Source of the DNA: Candidatus Omnitrophota bacterium
GTDB lineage: Bacteria > Omnitrophota > Gorgyraeia > Zapsychrales > Fredricksoniimonadaceae
DNA length: 49,647 nt
Reading direction: 5' to 3'
Assembly: GCA_016201795.1 (NCBI GenBank)
Contig: JACQCF010000014.1
Location: forward strand, 1-49,647
Positions 34,799-42,724 of the stretch are shown here, one piece after another. The translations under genes were made by a program, and so were the position numbers. The notes below the pieces were generated by a model. It had not been told where the DNA came from, did no database searches, and was given only the letters and a program-made list of their open reading frames with translations. The stretch's first letter is position 1. Each line of letters begins with the position of its first letter.

Positions 34799-35235
34799 TG
34801 TTCCGAGCCGTGGTCATTATTTTTGTCGTAGTGACTGGCTTTTGGTTCTGTCCGAAAACCCAGGCATCTTCGAGTGTCTGTATCAAGGATACTTGTGTGG
34901 ATGTAGAGGTGGTCACTGCCATGGAAGACCTGCAGCGTGGCTTGCAGGGCAGAGACTCTTTGAGCGACAATCACGGCATGTTATTTGTGTTTAGCGACGA
35001 TGACTATCACCGTTTTTGGATGAAGGATATGAAATTTGCCATTGATATGATTTGGATAGACCATCAACACCACATGGTGACCATTGCGCCTTCATGTCCG
35101 CCCTGCACCCAAGAGCCCTGCGCTGTCTACACTCCTTCCCAAAAAGCCCGTTATGTTTTGGAAGTTCCTACCGGTTTTGCTTTGAAACATCACTGGAAAG
35201 AAGGCGATACTCTTCAGCTTCTTTTGGGTTTATAA
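34798..35235 (+). CDS. DUF192 family exported protein
   Basis: A signal peptide (VVIIFVVVTGFWF, ending near TQASS) precedes the DUF192 domain: DLQRGLQGRDSLSDNHGMLF, FWMKDMKFAIDMIWID and VLEVPTGFALKHHWKEGD. DUF192 proteins are small secreted or periplasmic barrels with no settled function. Several cysteines (CIKDTC, CPPCTQEPC) could form disulfides. 145 residues. Its start overlaps the M48 stop (TAATG), and its 3' end overlaps the convergent lpdA by 22 bases. Confidence 0.9.
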   Translation: MFRAVVIIFVVVTGFWFCPKTQASSSVCIKDTCVDVEVVTAMEDLQRGLQGRDSLSDNHGMLFVFSDDDYHRFWMKDMKFAIDMIWIDHQHHMVTIAPSCPPCTQEPCAVYTPSQKARYVLEVPTGFALKHHWKEGDTLQLLLGL

Positions 35236-36629
35236 ATATGCGTGGAGGTGCCGAAAAACATTTCCGCGGTTTCCATGATCGTTTCCGAGAGCGTCGGATG
35301 CGGATGGATGGAGAGTTTTAGATCGCGGGCCACCGAGCCCATTTCTATGGCCACTACACCTTCAGAAATCATCTCGCCAGCACCTACACCGACGATACCA
35401 ACCCCTAAAATACGTTGGGTCTGCGGATCAATGATCAGTTTAGTCAAACCGTCCTGACGATCTAAGGTCAAGGCCCTGCCTGAGGCGGCCCAGGGGAATT
35501 TAACCACTTTAATATCTTTGCCTTGTTTCTGTGCATCGGTTTCGCTTAAACCACACCAGGCAATTTCCGGGTCGGTAAAAATGACTGCCGGGATGGCTTG
35601 CGGTTCAAAAGCTACTTTATGGCCGGCGATAGCCTCAGCAGCCACGCGCGCCTCGTGAGAAGCCTTATGGGCGAGCATAGGGTCGCCAGCAATATCGCCG
35701 ACGGCATAAATATTGGGATCCGCGGTTTGACGCTGATCATTGACTTCCACAAACCCGCGCGGCGTGATTTTGACTTTGGTGTTTTCCAATCCTAAATTTT
35801 GGGAATTTGGTTTGCGGCCAACAGAGATAAGGACCTTGCTGTATTCTTCCTTAAATTCTTTGGTATCAGCCCCGGCAAAGGTGACGGTGATGCCGTTTTT
35901 GCTTTCCTCCATCTTGACGACTTTAGTTTCGAGCAGGATATGGGCGAACATGCCCTGGACGCGTTTGTAGAGCACATCGGCCAAATCACGATCCGCCCCC
36001 GGTAAAAGACCAGGGGTCATTTCTACAACGGAGATCTTGCTTCCCAGCTCATGATAAACGGTGCCTAATTCCAGACCGATATAGCCGCCGCCGACGACCA
36101 AGAGAGTGTCGGGGACGGTTTCTATATCCAAAGCCGAGGTGGAATCCCAGATATGGGGGGATTTCGGTAAATTGGGAATCACCGCCGCAGAAGAGCCGGT
36201 GGCTAAAATCGCTTTATCGAAAGAGATTTGTTCCAGCGTGCCGTCGGTTTTTTTAACTTTAATCGTCGACGAATTGACAAATGAAGCCTCGCCTTGAATA
36301 TATTTGACTTTGCGCTGTTTGGCCAGAATACCCAAATTACCCGTGAGTTTGTTCACAATGCCTTTTTTCCAATCGCGCAATTTGTTGATATTGATGCGAG
36401 GGGGCTCATAGTCAATGCCGAAGGTAGCGGCGTGCTTGGCTTCCGATATGATTTTAGCCGCATGCAGATAAGCTTTGGAGGGGATACAGCCGCGGTACGA
36501 ACAGACACCGCCGGGATTAGTTTCCTTTTCGACGAGGGTGACCTCCATACCTAAATCCGCCCCATGAAAAGCAGCGGCATAACCGCCGGGCCCTGCGCCG
36601 ATGACAACGAGTTTGATGGGTTGAGACAT
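35214..36629 (-). CDS. lpdA: Dihydrolipoyl dehydrogenase (E3)
   Basis: FAD enzyme reoxidising dihydrolipoamide on the E2 of pyruvate dehydrogenase, making NADH. FAD-binding GAGPGGYAAA is at residues about 12-21; the redox disulfide lies in GGVCSYRGCIPSKAYLH (CxxxxC spacing kept, though LNV is replaced by SYR); the NAD Rossmann motif is VVGGGYIGLELG; AVGDIAGDPMLAHKA and the C-terminal active site HPHPTLSETI with its catalytic His are intact. 471 residues. Last gene of aceE-aceF-lpdA, four bases after aceF. Confidence 0.97.
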   Translation of the reverse strand: MSQPIKLVVIGAGPGGYAAAFHGADLGMEVTLVEKETNPGGVCSYRGCIPSKAYLHAAKIISEAKHAATFGIDYEPPRININKLRDWKKGIVNKLTGNLGILAKQRKVKYIQGEASFVNSSTIKVKKTDGTLEQISFDKAILATGSSAAVIPNLPKSPHIWDSTSALDIETVPDTLLVVGGGYIGLELGTVYHELGSKISVVEMTPGLLPGADRDLADVLYKRVQGMFAHILLETKVVKMEESKNGITVTFAGADTKEFKEEYSKVLISVGRKPNSQNLGLENTKVKITPRGFVEVNDQRQTADPNIYAVGDIAGDPMLAHKASHEARVAAEAIAGHKVAFEPQAIPAVIFTDPEIAWCGLSETDAQKQGKDIKVVKFPWAASGRALTLDRQDGLTKLIIDPQTQRILGVGIVGVGAGEMISEGVVAIEMGSVARDLKLSIHPHPTLSETIMETAEMFFGTSTHIYKPKRS

Positions 36630-36633
36630 AGGA

Positions 36634-37920
36634 TTATTTTTTTAAGTCCAGCTCTGATGGCTGCCCGATAGTTTCGCAAATCCAGCGGATGAAGCGTGCG
36701 CCGTCTGCGCCGTCGATGAGACGATGGTCATAAGACAGCGACAAGCCCAGCATGAGCCGCGCCGCCCATTGGCCTTCTCTATAAACCGGCTCCATGTTGC
36801 TACGGGCGACGCCTAAAATAGCCACCTCAGGCCAGTTGACGATCGGCGTAAAATAAGTACCGCCGATACCGCCTAAATTCGAAACGCTAAACGTGCCGCC
36901 TTGCATTTCTTCAATGGTAGTTTTTCGGCTGCGGGCACGCTCAGCCACGGCGGTTAGCTCATCGGAAATCTGTCTTACGGTCATCCTGTCGGCGTTTTTA
37001 ATGACCGGTACCAAAAGCCCACGGTCGGTGTCCACCGCCACCCCGATATTGATGTAATCTTTGTAGATGATTTCATGGGTGGTCATGTCTATGGACGCAT
37101 TAAATGACGGAAACTTCTTTAGCGCGCCGGCTACTATTTTGATCAAAAAGGATGTGATAGATAATTTACGTTCTTTGGTCGATAAGTTTTTGCGCAGATT
37201 TTCTAGCTCTGTGATATCTGCTTTGTCAAATTGAGTGACCTGCGCAATCGTATTCCACGCCGAGGATAAATGTTGGGCGGTTTTACGCCGCACATTGTTC
37301 ATGGCTTCCCGGCGGATAGAACCCCATTTGGCAAAGTCAGGCAAAGATGGCTGGAGAATACCACCAAGAGCGGCGCCTGCTGCACGAGATGTGTTTAAAG
37401 CTTTCGCGTATTTTTTAACATCATCAATGGAAATGCGTCCCCCTGGACCGTTGCCAGGCACCTGGGCGATATCAATACCGATTTCACGGGCAAATAAACG
37501 TACCGACGGAGCTGCGGCCACATTTCTGCGCACCGGCATATGGACGGAAGTCGAGGACGGTTGCAAAGGAATTGGTGTGTCATTGCGAGCGGATCCCGCC
37601 AAAGGCGGGAGTAGCGAAGCAATCTTATTAGATTGCTTCGTTTCTTCGTTCCTCGCAATGACACTAGAAGAATTCGGTTCAGAGCTAGCACTGGATTGAA
37701 TTTTAAATATCGGCTGGCCGACTTTAATAACGGCACCGTTTTTAATAAGAATTTCAGACACCACGCCTTGCGCAGGGGAAGGGACTTCCAGCACCGCCTT
37801 GTCGGTTTCCAGCTCCAAGATATTTTGGCCTTTGTTAATCGTATCACCGACATTGACGAGGATTTTGGTCACCGTCCCCGACGTTAAATTTTCCCCTAAT
37901 TCGGGTAATAGTAATTCCAT
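36634..37920 (-). CDS. aceF: Dihydrolipoyllysine acetyltransferase (E2 of pyruvate dehydrogenase)
   Basis: One N-terminal lipoyl domain with the lipoylated Lys in ELETDKAVLEVPSP (about 36-49), a peripheral-subunit-binding domain (VRLFAREIGIDIAQVPGNG, about 138-156) and the catalytic core ending in SYDHRLIDGADGARF with the catalytic HxxxDG. 428 residues. The linker between the lipoyl and binding domains carries a palindromic element read as SVIARNEETKQSN, then IASLLPPLAGSARNDT, replacing the usual Ala/Pro-rich linker. Sits between aceE and lpdA. Confidence 0.96.
   Translation of the reverse strand: MELLLPELGENLTSGTVTKILVNVGDTINKGQNILELETDKAVLEVPSPAQGVVSEILIKNGAVIKVGQPIFKIQSSASSEPNSSSVIARNEETKQSNKIASLLPPLAGSARNDTPIPLQPSSTSVHMPVRRNVAAAPSVRLFAREIGIDIAQVPGNGPGGRISIDDVKKYAKALNTSRAAGAALGGILQPSLPDFAKWGSIRREAMNNVRRKTAQHLSSAWNTIAQVTQFDKADITELENLRKNLSTKERKLSITSFLIKIVAGALKKFPSFNASIDMTTHEIIYKDYINIGVAVDTDRGLLVPVIKNADRMTVRQISDELTAVAERARSRKTTIEEMQGGTFSVSNLGGIGGTYFTPIVNWPEVAILGVARSNMEPVYREGQWAARLMLGLSLSYDHRLIDGADGARFIRWICETIGQPSELDLKK
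37577..37664. repeat. Palindromic element in frame in the aceF linker, with a nested mini-hairpin
   Basis: Outer arms GTGTCATTGCGAG (37577-37589) and CTCGCAATGACAC (37652-37664). Between the arms lie GAAGCAATCT, a short TATTA loop and AGATTGCTTCG. Inside the left arm an extra ATCCCGCC-AAA-GGCGGGA (about 37593-37611) interrupts the sequence seen in other copies. The whole unit stays in frame with the minus-strand aceF gene. Confidence 0.93.
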
Positions 37921-37933
37921 GGCAGGAATCCTT

Positions 37934-40615
37934 TTATGACATCATCGGATTTAATTTATCCGGATTGATTTTTAATTCGGCTTTGGCTTTAGTTAGTACA
38001 TCAGAGGTGATTTTCTTTTGTGCCTGCAAATTCACCAGGGTGGCCCAGACAATGTGTTTGGCATCCACTTCAAAGAAATCACGCAGATCCTCGCGGCTTT
38101 CAGAGCGGCCGAACCCATCGGTGCCAAGCACCGTAAAGGGGCCGGGTACCCATTGACGAATGGAATCCGGCAGGGCTTTGATATAATCGGAGGCGGCCAC
38201 AAATACGCCTTGCTCATTTTTAAGTAAGCTGGTGATATAGGGAAGTTTGGCACCTTTAGCCCCATGCAGGAGATTGTCACGCTCGATGTTAAGGGCCTGG
38301 CGGCGCAGTTCATTGTAACTGGTCACCGACCAGACGTCGGTGGATACCTTGTATTTTTCTTCGAGGATTTTTTGTGCCTCTAAAATTTGGTTCATAATTG
38401 CTCCACTGCCGAATAAATGCGCGCACAAATCAGATTTTTTGCTGGAGCGGCTGAAGCGGTACATGCCTTTGATAATACCTTCTTTAACGTCATCGCTAGG
38501 AATGGGCGGCATGGGATAATTTTCATTGCCCACACTTAAATAGTAGAAGACACTATCTTGTTTTTCATACATGCGATAAATGCCGTTGCGGATAATCACC
38601 GCGATTTCATAGGCAAAAGCCGGATCATAACAAATGACGTTGGGTACCGACGAGAGTAGAATATGGCTGTGGCCGTCTTGATGCTGAAGTCCTTCGCCGT
38701 TTAAGGTGGTGCGGCCAGAGGTGGCGCCCACCAAAAATCCTTTGCAGCGCAAGTCGCCGCACGCCCAGATCAAATCGCCTACGCGCTGAGGCCCGAACAT
38801 GGAATAATAGGTGTAAAAAGGAATGGTATTGATATTGTGCGAAGCATAGGCAGTGCCGGCGGCGATAAAAGAAGAAATTGATCCTGCCTCGTTGATACCT
38901 TCTTCGAGTATTTGGCCGTCTTTGGCTTCTTTGTAATACATAAGGCTTTCGGAATCCACCGGATCATAGAGCTGGCCGATGTGAGAATAAATACCTACCT
39001 GACGGAATAAACCTTCCATACCAAAGGTGCGCGCTTCATCGGGAATGATGGGTACGACCAACTTGCCTATTTTTTCGTCACGCAGGAGTTTGGATAAGAC
39101 CCGCACGTAAGCCATGGTGGTAGAAACCGGCCGGCCTTCGGTGCCTTTGTAAAATTCTTCGAACAAATTTTCCGACGGTGTTTTAAGAGGGGTGGTTTGG
39201 GTGCACCGTGCCGGCAAGTAGCCTCCTAAAGCTTTGCGGCGTTCATGCAAATACTGCATTTGGGGGGAATCCTCCGCCGGCCGATAAAAGGGCGCTTTGG
39301 CGACTTCATCATCGGAAATAGGAATGTTAAAGCGAGTACGAAACCCCTTGAGTTCCTGTTCATTGAGTTTCTTTTGCTGATGAGTGATGTTTTTGCCTTC
39401 GCCGCTTTCGCCTAAACCATAACCTTTGATCGTTTTGGCCAGAATAACGGTGGGCGCGCCTTTGTATTCCACCGCGGCTTTGTAGGCGGCGTAAACTTTT
39501 TCCGGGTCATGGCCGCCGCGGCGCATTTTTTGAATTTGTTCATCGGAGAGGTGTTTGACCATCTCCAGAAGCCGCGGGTCGGTGCCAAAAAATTTTTCTC
39601 TTACGTAGCTGCCGGAGGATACCGTATACTTTTGATATTCGCCATCAACGACTTCCCCCATATGCCGGACCAAAAGACCTTCGGTGTCTTTCTCTAATAA
39701 GGGATCCCAATCATCGCCCCAGATGACTTTGATGACGTTCCAGCCGGCCCCGCGGAATAAGGCTTCCAATTCCTGGATGATTTTGCCGTTGCCGCGTACC
39801 GGGCCGTCGAGGCGTTGCAGGTTGCAATTGATAACAAAAATTAAATTGTCCAGCTTCTCGCGGGAAGCCATGGTTAAAGCGCCCAGCGATTCGGGCTCAT
39901 CAGCCTCGCCGTCACCCATAAAAACCCAGACTTTATGGTCGTCTTTGGGTTTGTGGCCGCGGTCTTCCAGATAACGGTTAAACCGGGCCTGATAAATCCC
40001 CATCAGAGGGGCTAACCCCATGGAAACGGTGGGGAATTGCCAAAAGTTGGGCATAAGCCAGGGGTGAGGGTAGGAAGATAGACCGCCGCCAGGCTGAAGT
40101 TCCCTGCGGAAATTCGCCATATTTTGTTCGCTCAAACGGCCTTCCACGAAAGCGCGGGCATAAATGCCTGGGGAGGCGTGTCCCTGAAAATACACCAAAT
40201 CACCTGGCGAAGTGGAGGAACTAGCCCTAAAAAAGTGGTTAAAGCCTATCTCATATAGGGTTGCTGAGGAGGCGTAGGTAGATATATGACCCCCAATACC
40301 ATCGGCATTTTTATTGGCCCGTACGACCATGGCCATGGCGTTCCAGCGGATAATGCTCTTAATCTGGCGCTCCAATTCGCGGTTTCCTGGAAAAGCAGGC
40401 TGTTTTTCTTTAGGTATGGTATTGATATAAGGGGTGTTTAAGGTAAAAGGGAGGGTGACGCCGCTTTCCTGGGCCCGGATTTGCAATTGCTGGAGCAGGT
40501 ATTGAACCCGTTCGGAGGGGCTGTTGGAAAGCACATAGTCTAAAGACGCCAGCCATTCTTTAAGCTCGATATCGTCCATGACGCCGTGTTTTTTAACATT
40601 AGCTTCATCACTCAT
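37934..40615 (-). CDS. aceE: Pyruvate dehydrogenase E1 component, homodimeric type
   Basis: ThDP-dependent decarboxylase transferring the acetyl group to E2 lipoate. 893 residues, the size of the single-chain (enterobacterial) E1 rather than alpha-beta E1. The ThDP motif begins WVFMGDGEADEPESLG and closes with FVINCNLQRLDGPVRGN; HISTYASSATLYEIGFNHFF near the N-terminus and GRTTLNGEGLQHQDGHSH further on are typical of AceE. AAGGAG precedes the ATG, and a promoter lies 28 bases upstream. First gene of the aceE-aceF-lpdA operon. Confidence 0.97.
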   Translation of the reverse strand: MSDEANVKKHGVMDDIELKEWLASLDYVLSNSPSERVQYLLQQLQIRAQESGVTLPFTLNTPYINTIPKEKQPAFPGNRELERQIKSIIRWNAMAMVVRANKNADGIGGHISTYASSATLYEIGFNHFFRASSSTSPGDLVYFQGHASPGIYARAFVEGRLSEQNMANFRRELQPGGGLSSYPHPWLMPNFWQFPTVSMGLAPLMGIYQARFNRYLEDRGHKPKDDHKVWVFMGDGEADEPESLGALTMASREKLDNLIFVINCNLQRLDGPVRGNGKIIQELEALFRGAGWNVIKVIWGDDWDPLLEKDTEGLLVRHMGEVVDGEYQKYTVSSGSYVREKFFGTDPRLLEMVKHLSDEQIQKMRRGGHDPEKVYAAYKAAVEYKGAPTVILAKTIKGYGLGESGEGKNITHQQKKLNEQELKGFRTRFNIPISDDEVAKAPFYRPAEDSPQMQYLHERRKALGGYLPARCTQTTPLKTPSENLFEEFYKGTEGRPVSTTMAYVRVLSKLLRDEKIGKLVVPIIPDEARTFGMEGLFRQVGIYSHIGQLYDPVDSESLMYYKEAKDGQILEEGINEAGSISSFIAAGTAYASHNINTIPFYTYYSMFGPQRVGDLIWACGDLRCKGFLVGATSGRTTLNGEGLQHQDGHSHILLSSVPNVICYDPAFAYEIAVIIRNGIYRMYEKQDSVFYYLSVGNENYPMPPIPSDDVKEGIIKGMYRFSRSSKKSDLCAHLFGSGAIMNQILEAQKILEEKYKVSTDVWSVTSYNELRRQALNIERDNLLHGAKGAKLPYITSLLKNEQGVFVAASDYIKALPDSIRQWVPGPFTVLGTDGFGRSESREDLRDFFEVDAKHIVWATLVNLQAQKKITSDVLTKAKAELKINPDKLNPMMS

Positions 40616-40643
40616 GCCAACTCCTTAATTTGAAATTTCGGTT

Positions 40644-40672
40644 ATTCTAGTATGCAAAGCAGAGGTTGGCAA
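40644..40672 (-). promoter_or_regulatory. Sigma70-type promoter for aceE-aceF-lpdA
   Basis: On the minus strand TTGCCA (40667-40672) and TAGAAT (40644-40649) with a 17-base spacer, 28 bases before the ATG, followed by AAGGAG. It lies between the tRNA-Leu 3' end and aceE. Confidence 0.78.
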
Positions 40673-40693
40673 GGATAAAAGCTTTTTTGAAAA

Positions 40694-40775
40694 TGCCGGG
40701 GGAGAGATTTGAACTCTCAAGGCTTTCGCCATACGCTTCTGAGGCGTACGCGTATACCAATTCCGCCACCCCGGC
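40694..40775 (-). tRNA. tRNA-Leu (anticodon CAG)
   Basis: On the minus strand the acceptor stem GCCGGGG pairs with CCCCGGC and is followed by A; CCA is not encoded. The D arm contains GCGGAATTGGTATACGC, the anticodon stem-loop is TACGC-CTCAGAA-GCGTA (anticodon 40739-40741), a variable arm GGC-GAAA-GCC marks a class II tRNA, and the T arm is GAGAG-TTCAAAT-CTCTC. It reads CUG codons. Confidence 0.96.
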
Positions 40776-40825
40776 TTTGAGGGTTTTAAGTATAATGGCC
40801 TTATATTTATCTGTCAATCCCTTGA

Positions 40826-40920
40826 TACTTCGACTTCGCTCAGTATGATTCGAAGTATGGTGAGCCTGTCGAACCATTACACTCGGGATTGATCCTGAGT
40901 GAAACCGAAGGATCAATTGC
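40826..40920. repeat. Second palindromic repeat family, intergenic
   Basis: Contains TACTTCGACTTCGCTCAGTA, then GGTGAGCCTGTCGAACC and GATCCTGAGTGAAACCGAAG, plus smaller inverted pieces (TTGATCC with GGATCAA). The CTTCGACTTCGCTCAG and GAGCCTGTCGAACC words recall a dispersed repeat I have seen across many environmental bacteria. It lies upstream of tRNA-Leu and of the AEC gene, in otherwise AT-rich sequence. Confidence 0.75.
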
Positions 40921-40961
40921 ACAGTTGCCTGATTAGCTTTTGTTTAATTTATATGTTATCC

Positions 40962-40990
40962 TTGAGACCTATTAGTTGATCTATTATACT
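40962..40990 (+). promoter_or_regulatory. Promoter giving a leaderless AEC transporter mRNA
   Basis: TTGAGA (40962-40967), a 17-base spacer and TATACT (40985-40990); the ATG begins at 40997, only six bases after the -10. The expected transcription start coincides with the A of the ATG, and no Shine-Dalgarno sequence is visible. Confidence 0.75.
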
Positions 40991-40996
40991 TAAGCC

Positions 40997-41938
40997 ATGT
41001 CCTCTATTTCTTTTCAAACCGCCTTCATAGCCATCGTCCAGATTTTTTTACTGGGTGCGGTGGGGTTTTTCCTGGTGCGCCGCCGTCTGCTCGATGAGGG
41101 CGGCCTTAAGACGCTTTCCTGGTTAAGCATTAACGTGACTTTCCCGTTCTTTATCTTTAACCAAATCATCAGTCATTTTAATCCCGCCTCTCAGGCGCAC
41201 TGGTGGGCTTATCCGTTGATTAATTTAAGCCTGGCCTTAAGCGGGCTTTTGATGGCGGGGCTGTTGGCCATCCTCTTTGGTAAAAAGCAGCGTCGGGAAT
41301 GGATGGCGGTTTCCGCCTTTCACAATGCCGGCTACATTCCGCTGTTATTGGTGACCATGCTGCCCTTAGGCGAGAAAACCCAACAGCTTTATGCCTATGT
41401 GATTTTAACGATTATCGGCTTTGATTTATGCTTGTGGTCGCTGGGGGTATGGTTGATTGCTTATCGCAAAAAAGCGAAGATCAGCATCGGGAATTTTATC
41501 AATCCGCCGCTTATAAGCATGTTCGCCGCTTTTGCTCTGGTGCTTTTAGGGTTCAAAGGTTTTTTGCCGCAGCTTGTCATGCAACCCGTTAAAATCATCG
41601 GTGACAGTGCTTTGGCCATTGGCATGCTAACCATCGGCGGTAATCTGGCCCTGACACATTTTCTCAAAATTCAATGGAAAGATATCGGGGGAGCGATTTT
41701 GATCAAGCTGGTCATTTTGCCGACGATGGCGCTGGTGTTTTTGCGCCTTGTGCATGTGGAAAGTGTGTGGGGATTCATTTTGATGATTCAGGCCTGTATG
41801 CCGACCTCGATCAGTTTATCGATCATCGCGCGTTATTACGATAATCCTGGGCAGAATTTGATCAACCAGACGATTTTCTTAACACATGTGTTGTGCGGCT
41901 TGACGATTCCTTTATTTCTGGGATTATATGGGCAGTAG
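40997..41938 (+). CDS. AEC-family (auxin efflux carrier-like) transporter
   Basis: About ten hydrophobic spans over 313 residues, with FQTAFIAIVQIFLLGAVGFF at the start, FHNAGYIPLLLVTML mid-way (about 107-121) and the C-terminal ACMPTSISLSIIARYYDN region typical of AEC permeases in the bile/arsenite/riboflavin transporter fold. The substrate cannot be predicted. Stands alone between tRNA-Leu and smpB with its own promoter. Confidence 0.87.
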   Translation: MSSISFQTAFIAIVQIFLLGAVGFFLVRRRLLDEGGLKTLSWLSINVTFPFFIFNQIISHFNPASQAHWWAYPLINLSLALSGLLMAGLLAILFGKKQRREWMAVSAFHNAGYIPLLLVTMLPLGEKTQQLYAYVILTIIGFDLCLWSLGVWLIAYRKKAKISIGNFINPPLISMFAAFALVLLGFKGFLPQLVMQPVKIIGDSALAIGMLTIGGNLALTHFLKIQWKDIGGAILIKLVILPTMALVFLRLVHVESVWGFILMIQACMPTSISLSIIARYYDNPGQNLINQTIFLTHVLCGLTIPLFLGLYGQ

Positions 41939-41946
41939 GACATGGT

Positions 41947-42070
41947 GGGATTAGTCCATTTTTTTCAAAACGGATACCCCCCATCCCCCACAACACTCCG
42001 TCAGCTATGCTAAGACAATAAGCGGAGTGGTGGGGGTAGGATACGAATTATCAGAAAATGAACTAATCCC
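41947..42070. repeat. 124-base imperfect palindrome downstream of the AEC gene
   Basis: GGGATTAGT (41947-41955) pairs with ACTAATCCC (42062-42070), CATTTT with AAAATG, CCCCCAC (41985-41991) with GTGGGGG (42030-42036) and CACTCCG (41994-42000) with CGGAGTG (42023-42029), around a 22-base loop. Arms of about 54 and 48 bases align almost end to end. TTTT follows at 42071, so it might end AEC transcription; it could equally be a MITE-like element or a small RNA. Confidence 0.75.
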
Positions 42071-42091
42071 TTTTCTGACAAAGATAGCAAA

Positions 42092-42166
42092 CTGGCGAAG
42101 GGTGTTGCCGAATGGGAGGACCCACACCGGGCGGAGGGGCCCATGAGGCAATACCCGAGCCAGGAG
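42092..42166 (+). promoter_or_regulatory. Structured leader overlapping the smpB ribosome binding site
   Basis: Nested stems: CTGGC (42092-42096) with GCCAG (42159-42163); GGGTGTTGCC (42100-42109) with GGCAATACCC (42147-42156); ATGGG (42112-42116) with CCCAT (42140-42144), separated by GA-containing internal loops, and an inner CCC-ACACC-GGG. The closing GCCAG shares two bases with the Shine-Dalgarno sequence AGGAG (42162-42166), seven bases before the smpB ATG. It matches no RNA family I can name. Confidence 0.6.
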
Positions 42167-42173
42167 CATTCAT

Positions 42174-42626
42174 ATGAAAGTTATCGCCACCAATAAAAAA
42201 GCCTATCACAATTATCATCTGTTGGATAAATTCGAGTGCGGTATCTCGCTCGTCGGCCCGGAGGTAAAATCCTTGCGCAACGCCCAGGCTTCTTTCACCG
42301 ACAGTTTTGCGCGCCTCGATAAAGGTGAGTTGTACCTGTACAATTTACACATCAGCCCCTATGAGCAGGCCAGCTACAACAATGAAGAAGCGATGCGTGT
42401 GCGCAAACTGCTGTTGCATCGAAGAGAAATCGAGCGTCTGACAGGTTTTTTAACCCGTAAGGCCCTCACGCTTGTTCCGACGAAGATTTATTTTAACAAC
42501 CACGGTTTTGTCAAGGTGGAGCTGGCGGTGGCCGAGGGCAAAAAACTTTACGACAAACGCCGGGATATCAAGAAGGCCGAAGTTAAACGCGAAATCGCCC
42601 GCGCCATCAAACAAAAGAAAAGATAA
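42174..42626 (+). CDS. smpB: SsrA-binding protein SmpB
   Basis: Delivers tmRNA to stalled ribosomes. N-terminus NKKAYHNYHLLDKFECGISL (about 7-26), the LVGPEVKSLRNAQASFTDSF motif, LYNLHISPYEQAS and the basic C-terminal tail YDKRRDIKKAEVKREIARAI with a KQKKR end are all conserved; the tail acts as the decoding-centre probe. 150 residues. Shine-Dalgarno AGGAG is inside a potential stem (see leader). ssrA begins 98 bases downstream. Confidence 0.98.
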   Translation: MKVIATNKKAYHNYHLLDKFECGISLVGPEVKSLRNAQASFTDSFARLDKGELYLYNLHISPYEQASYNNEEAMRVRKLLLHRREIERLTGFLTRKALTLVPTKIYFNNHGFVKVELAVAEGKKLYDKRRDIKKAEVKREIARAIKQKKR

Positions 42627-42645
42627 TCACGGTGCCTAGAAAAAT

Positions 42646-42674
42646 TTGCAAAATAGAGATAATTTCGGTATACT
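42646..42674 (+). promoter_or_regulatory. Promoter for ssrA
   Basis: TTGCAA (42646-42651), 17-base spacer, TATACT (42669-42674). Mature tmRNA starts about 50 bases after the -10, implying a processed 5' leader of roughly 44 bases. Confidence 0.75.
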
Positions 42675-42724
42675 TTTAATACGCTTAAAAACCCTCCCGC
42701 AAACATTCCGTTCTTTAATATATA

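Noticed and set aside
35214-35235. Overlap of DUF192 gene and lpdA as possible frameshift or misassembly
   Set aside because: Both proteins end at family-typical positions; short convergent overlap is common.
42092-42166. ZTP riboswitch (words ACTGGCGAA and CACCGGG)
   Set aside because: The conserved distal CCGCCTGGGC part is missing, the overall pairing differs, and smpB is not a purine or folate gene.
41947-42166. 6S RNA, SRP RNA or RNase P RNA
   Set aside because: None of the conserved sequence blocks of these RNAs could be found; only general hairpin shape is similar.
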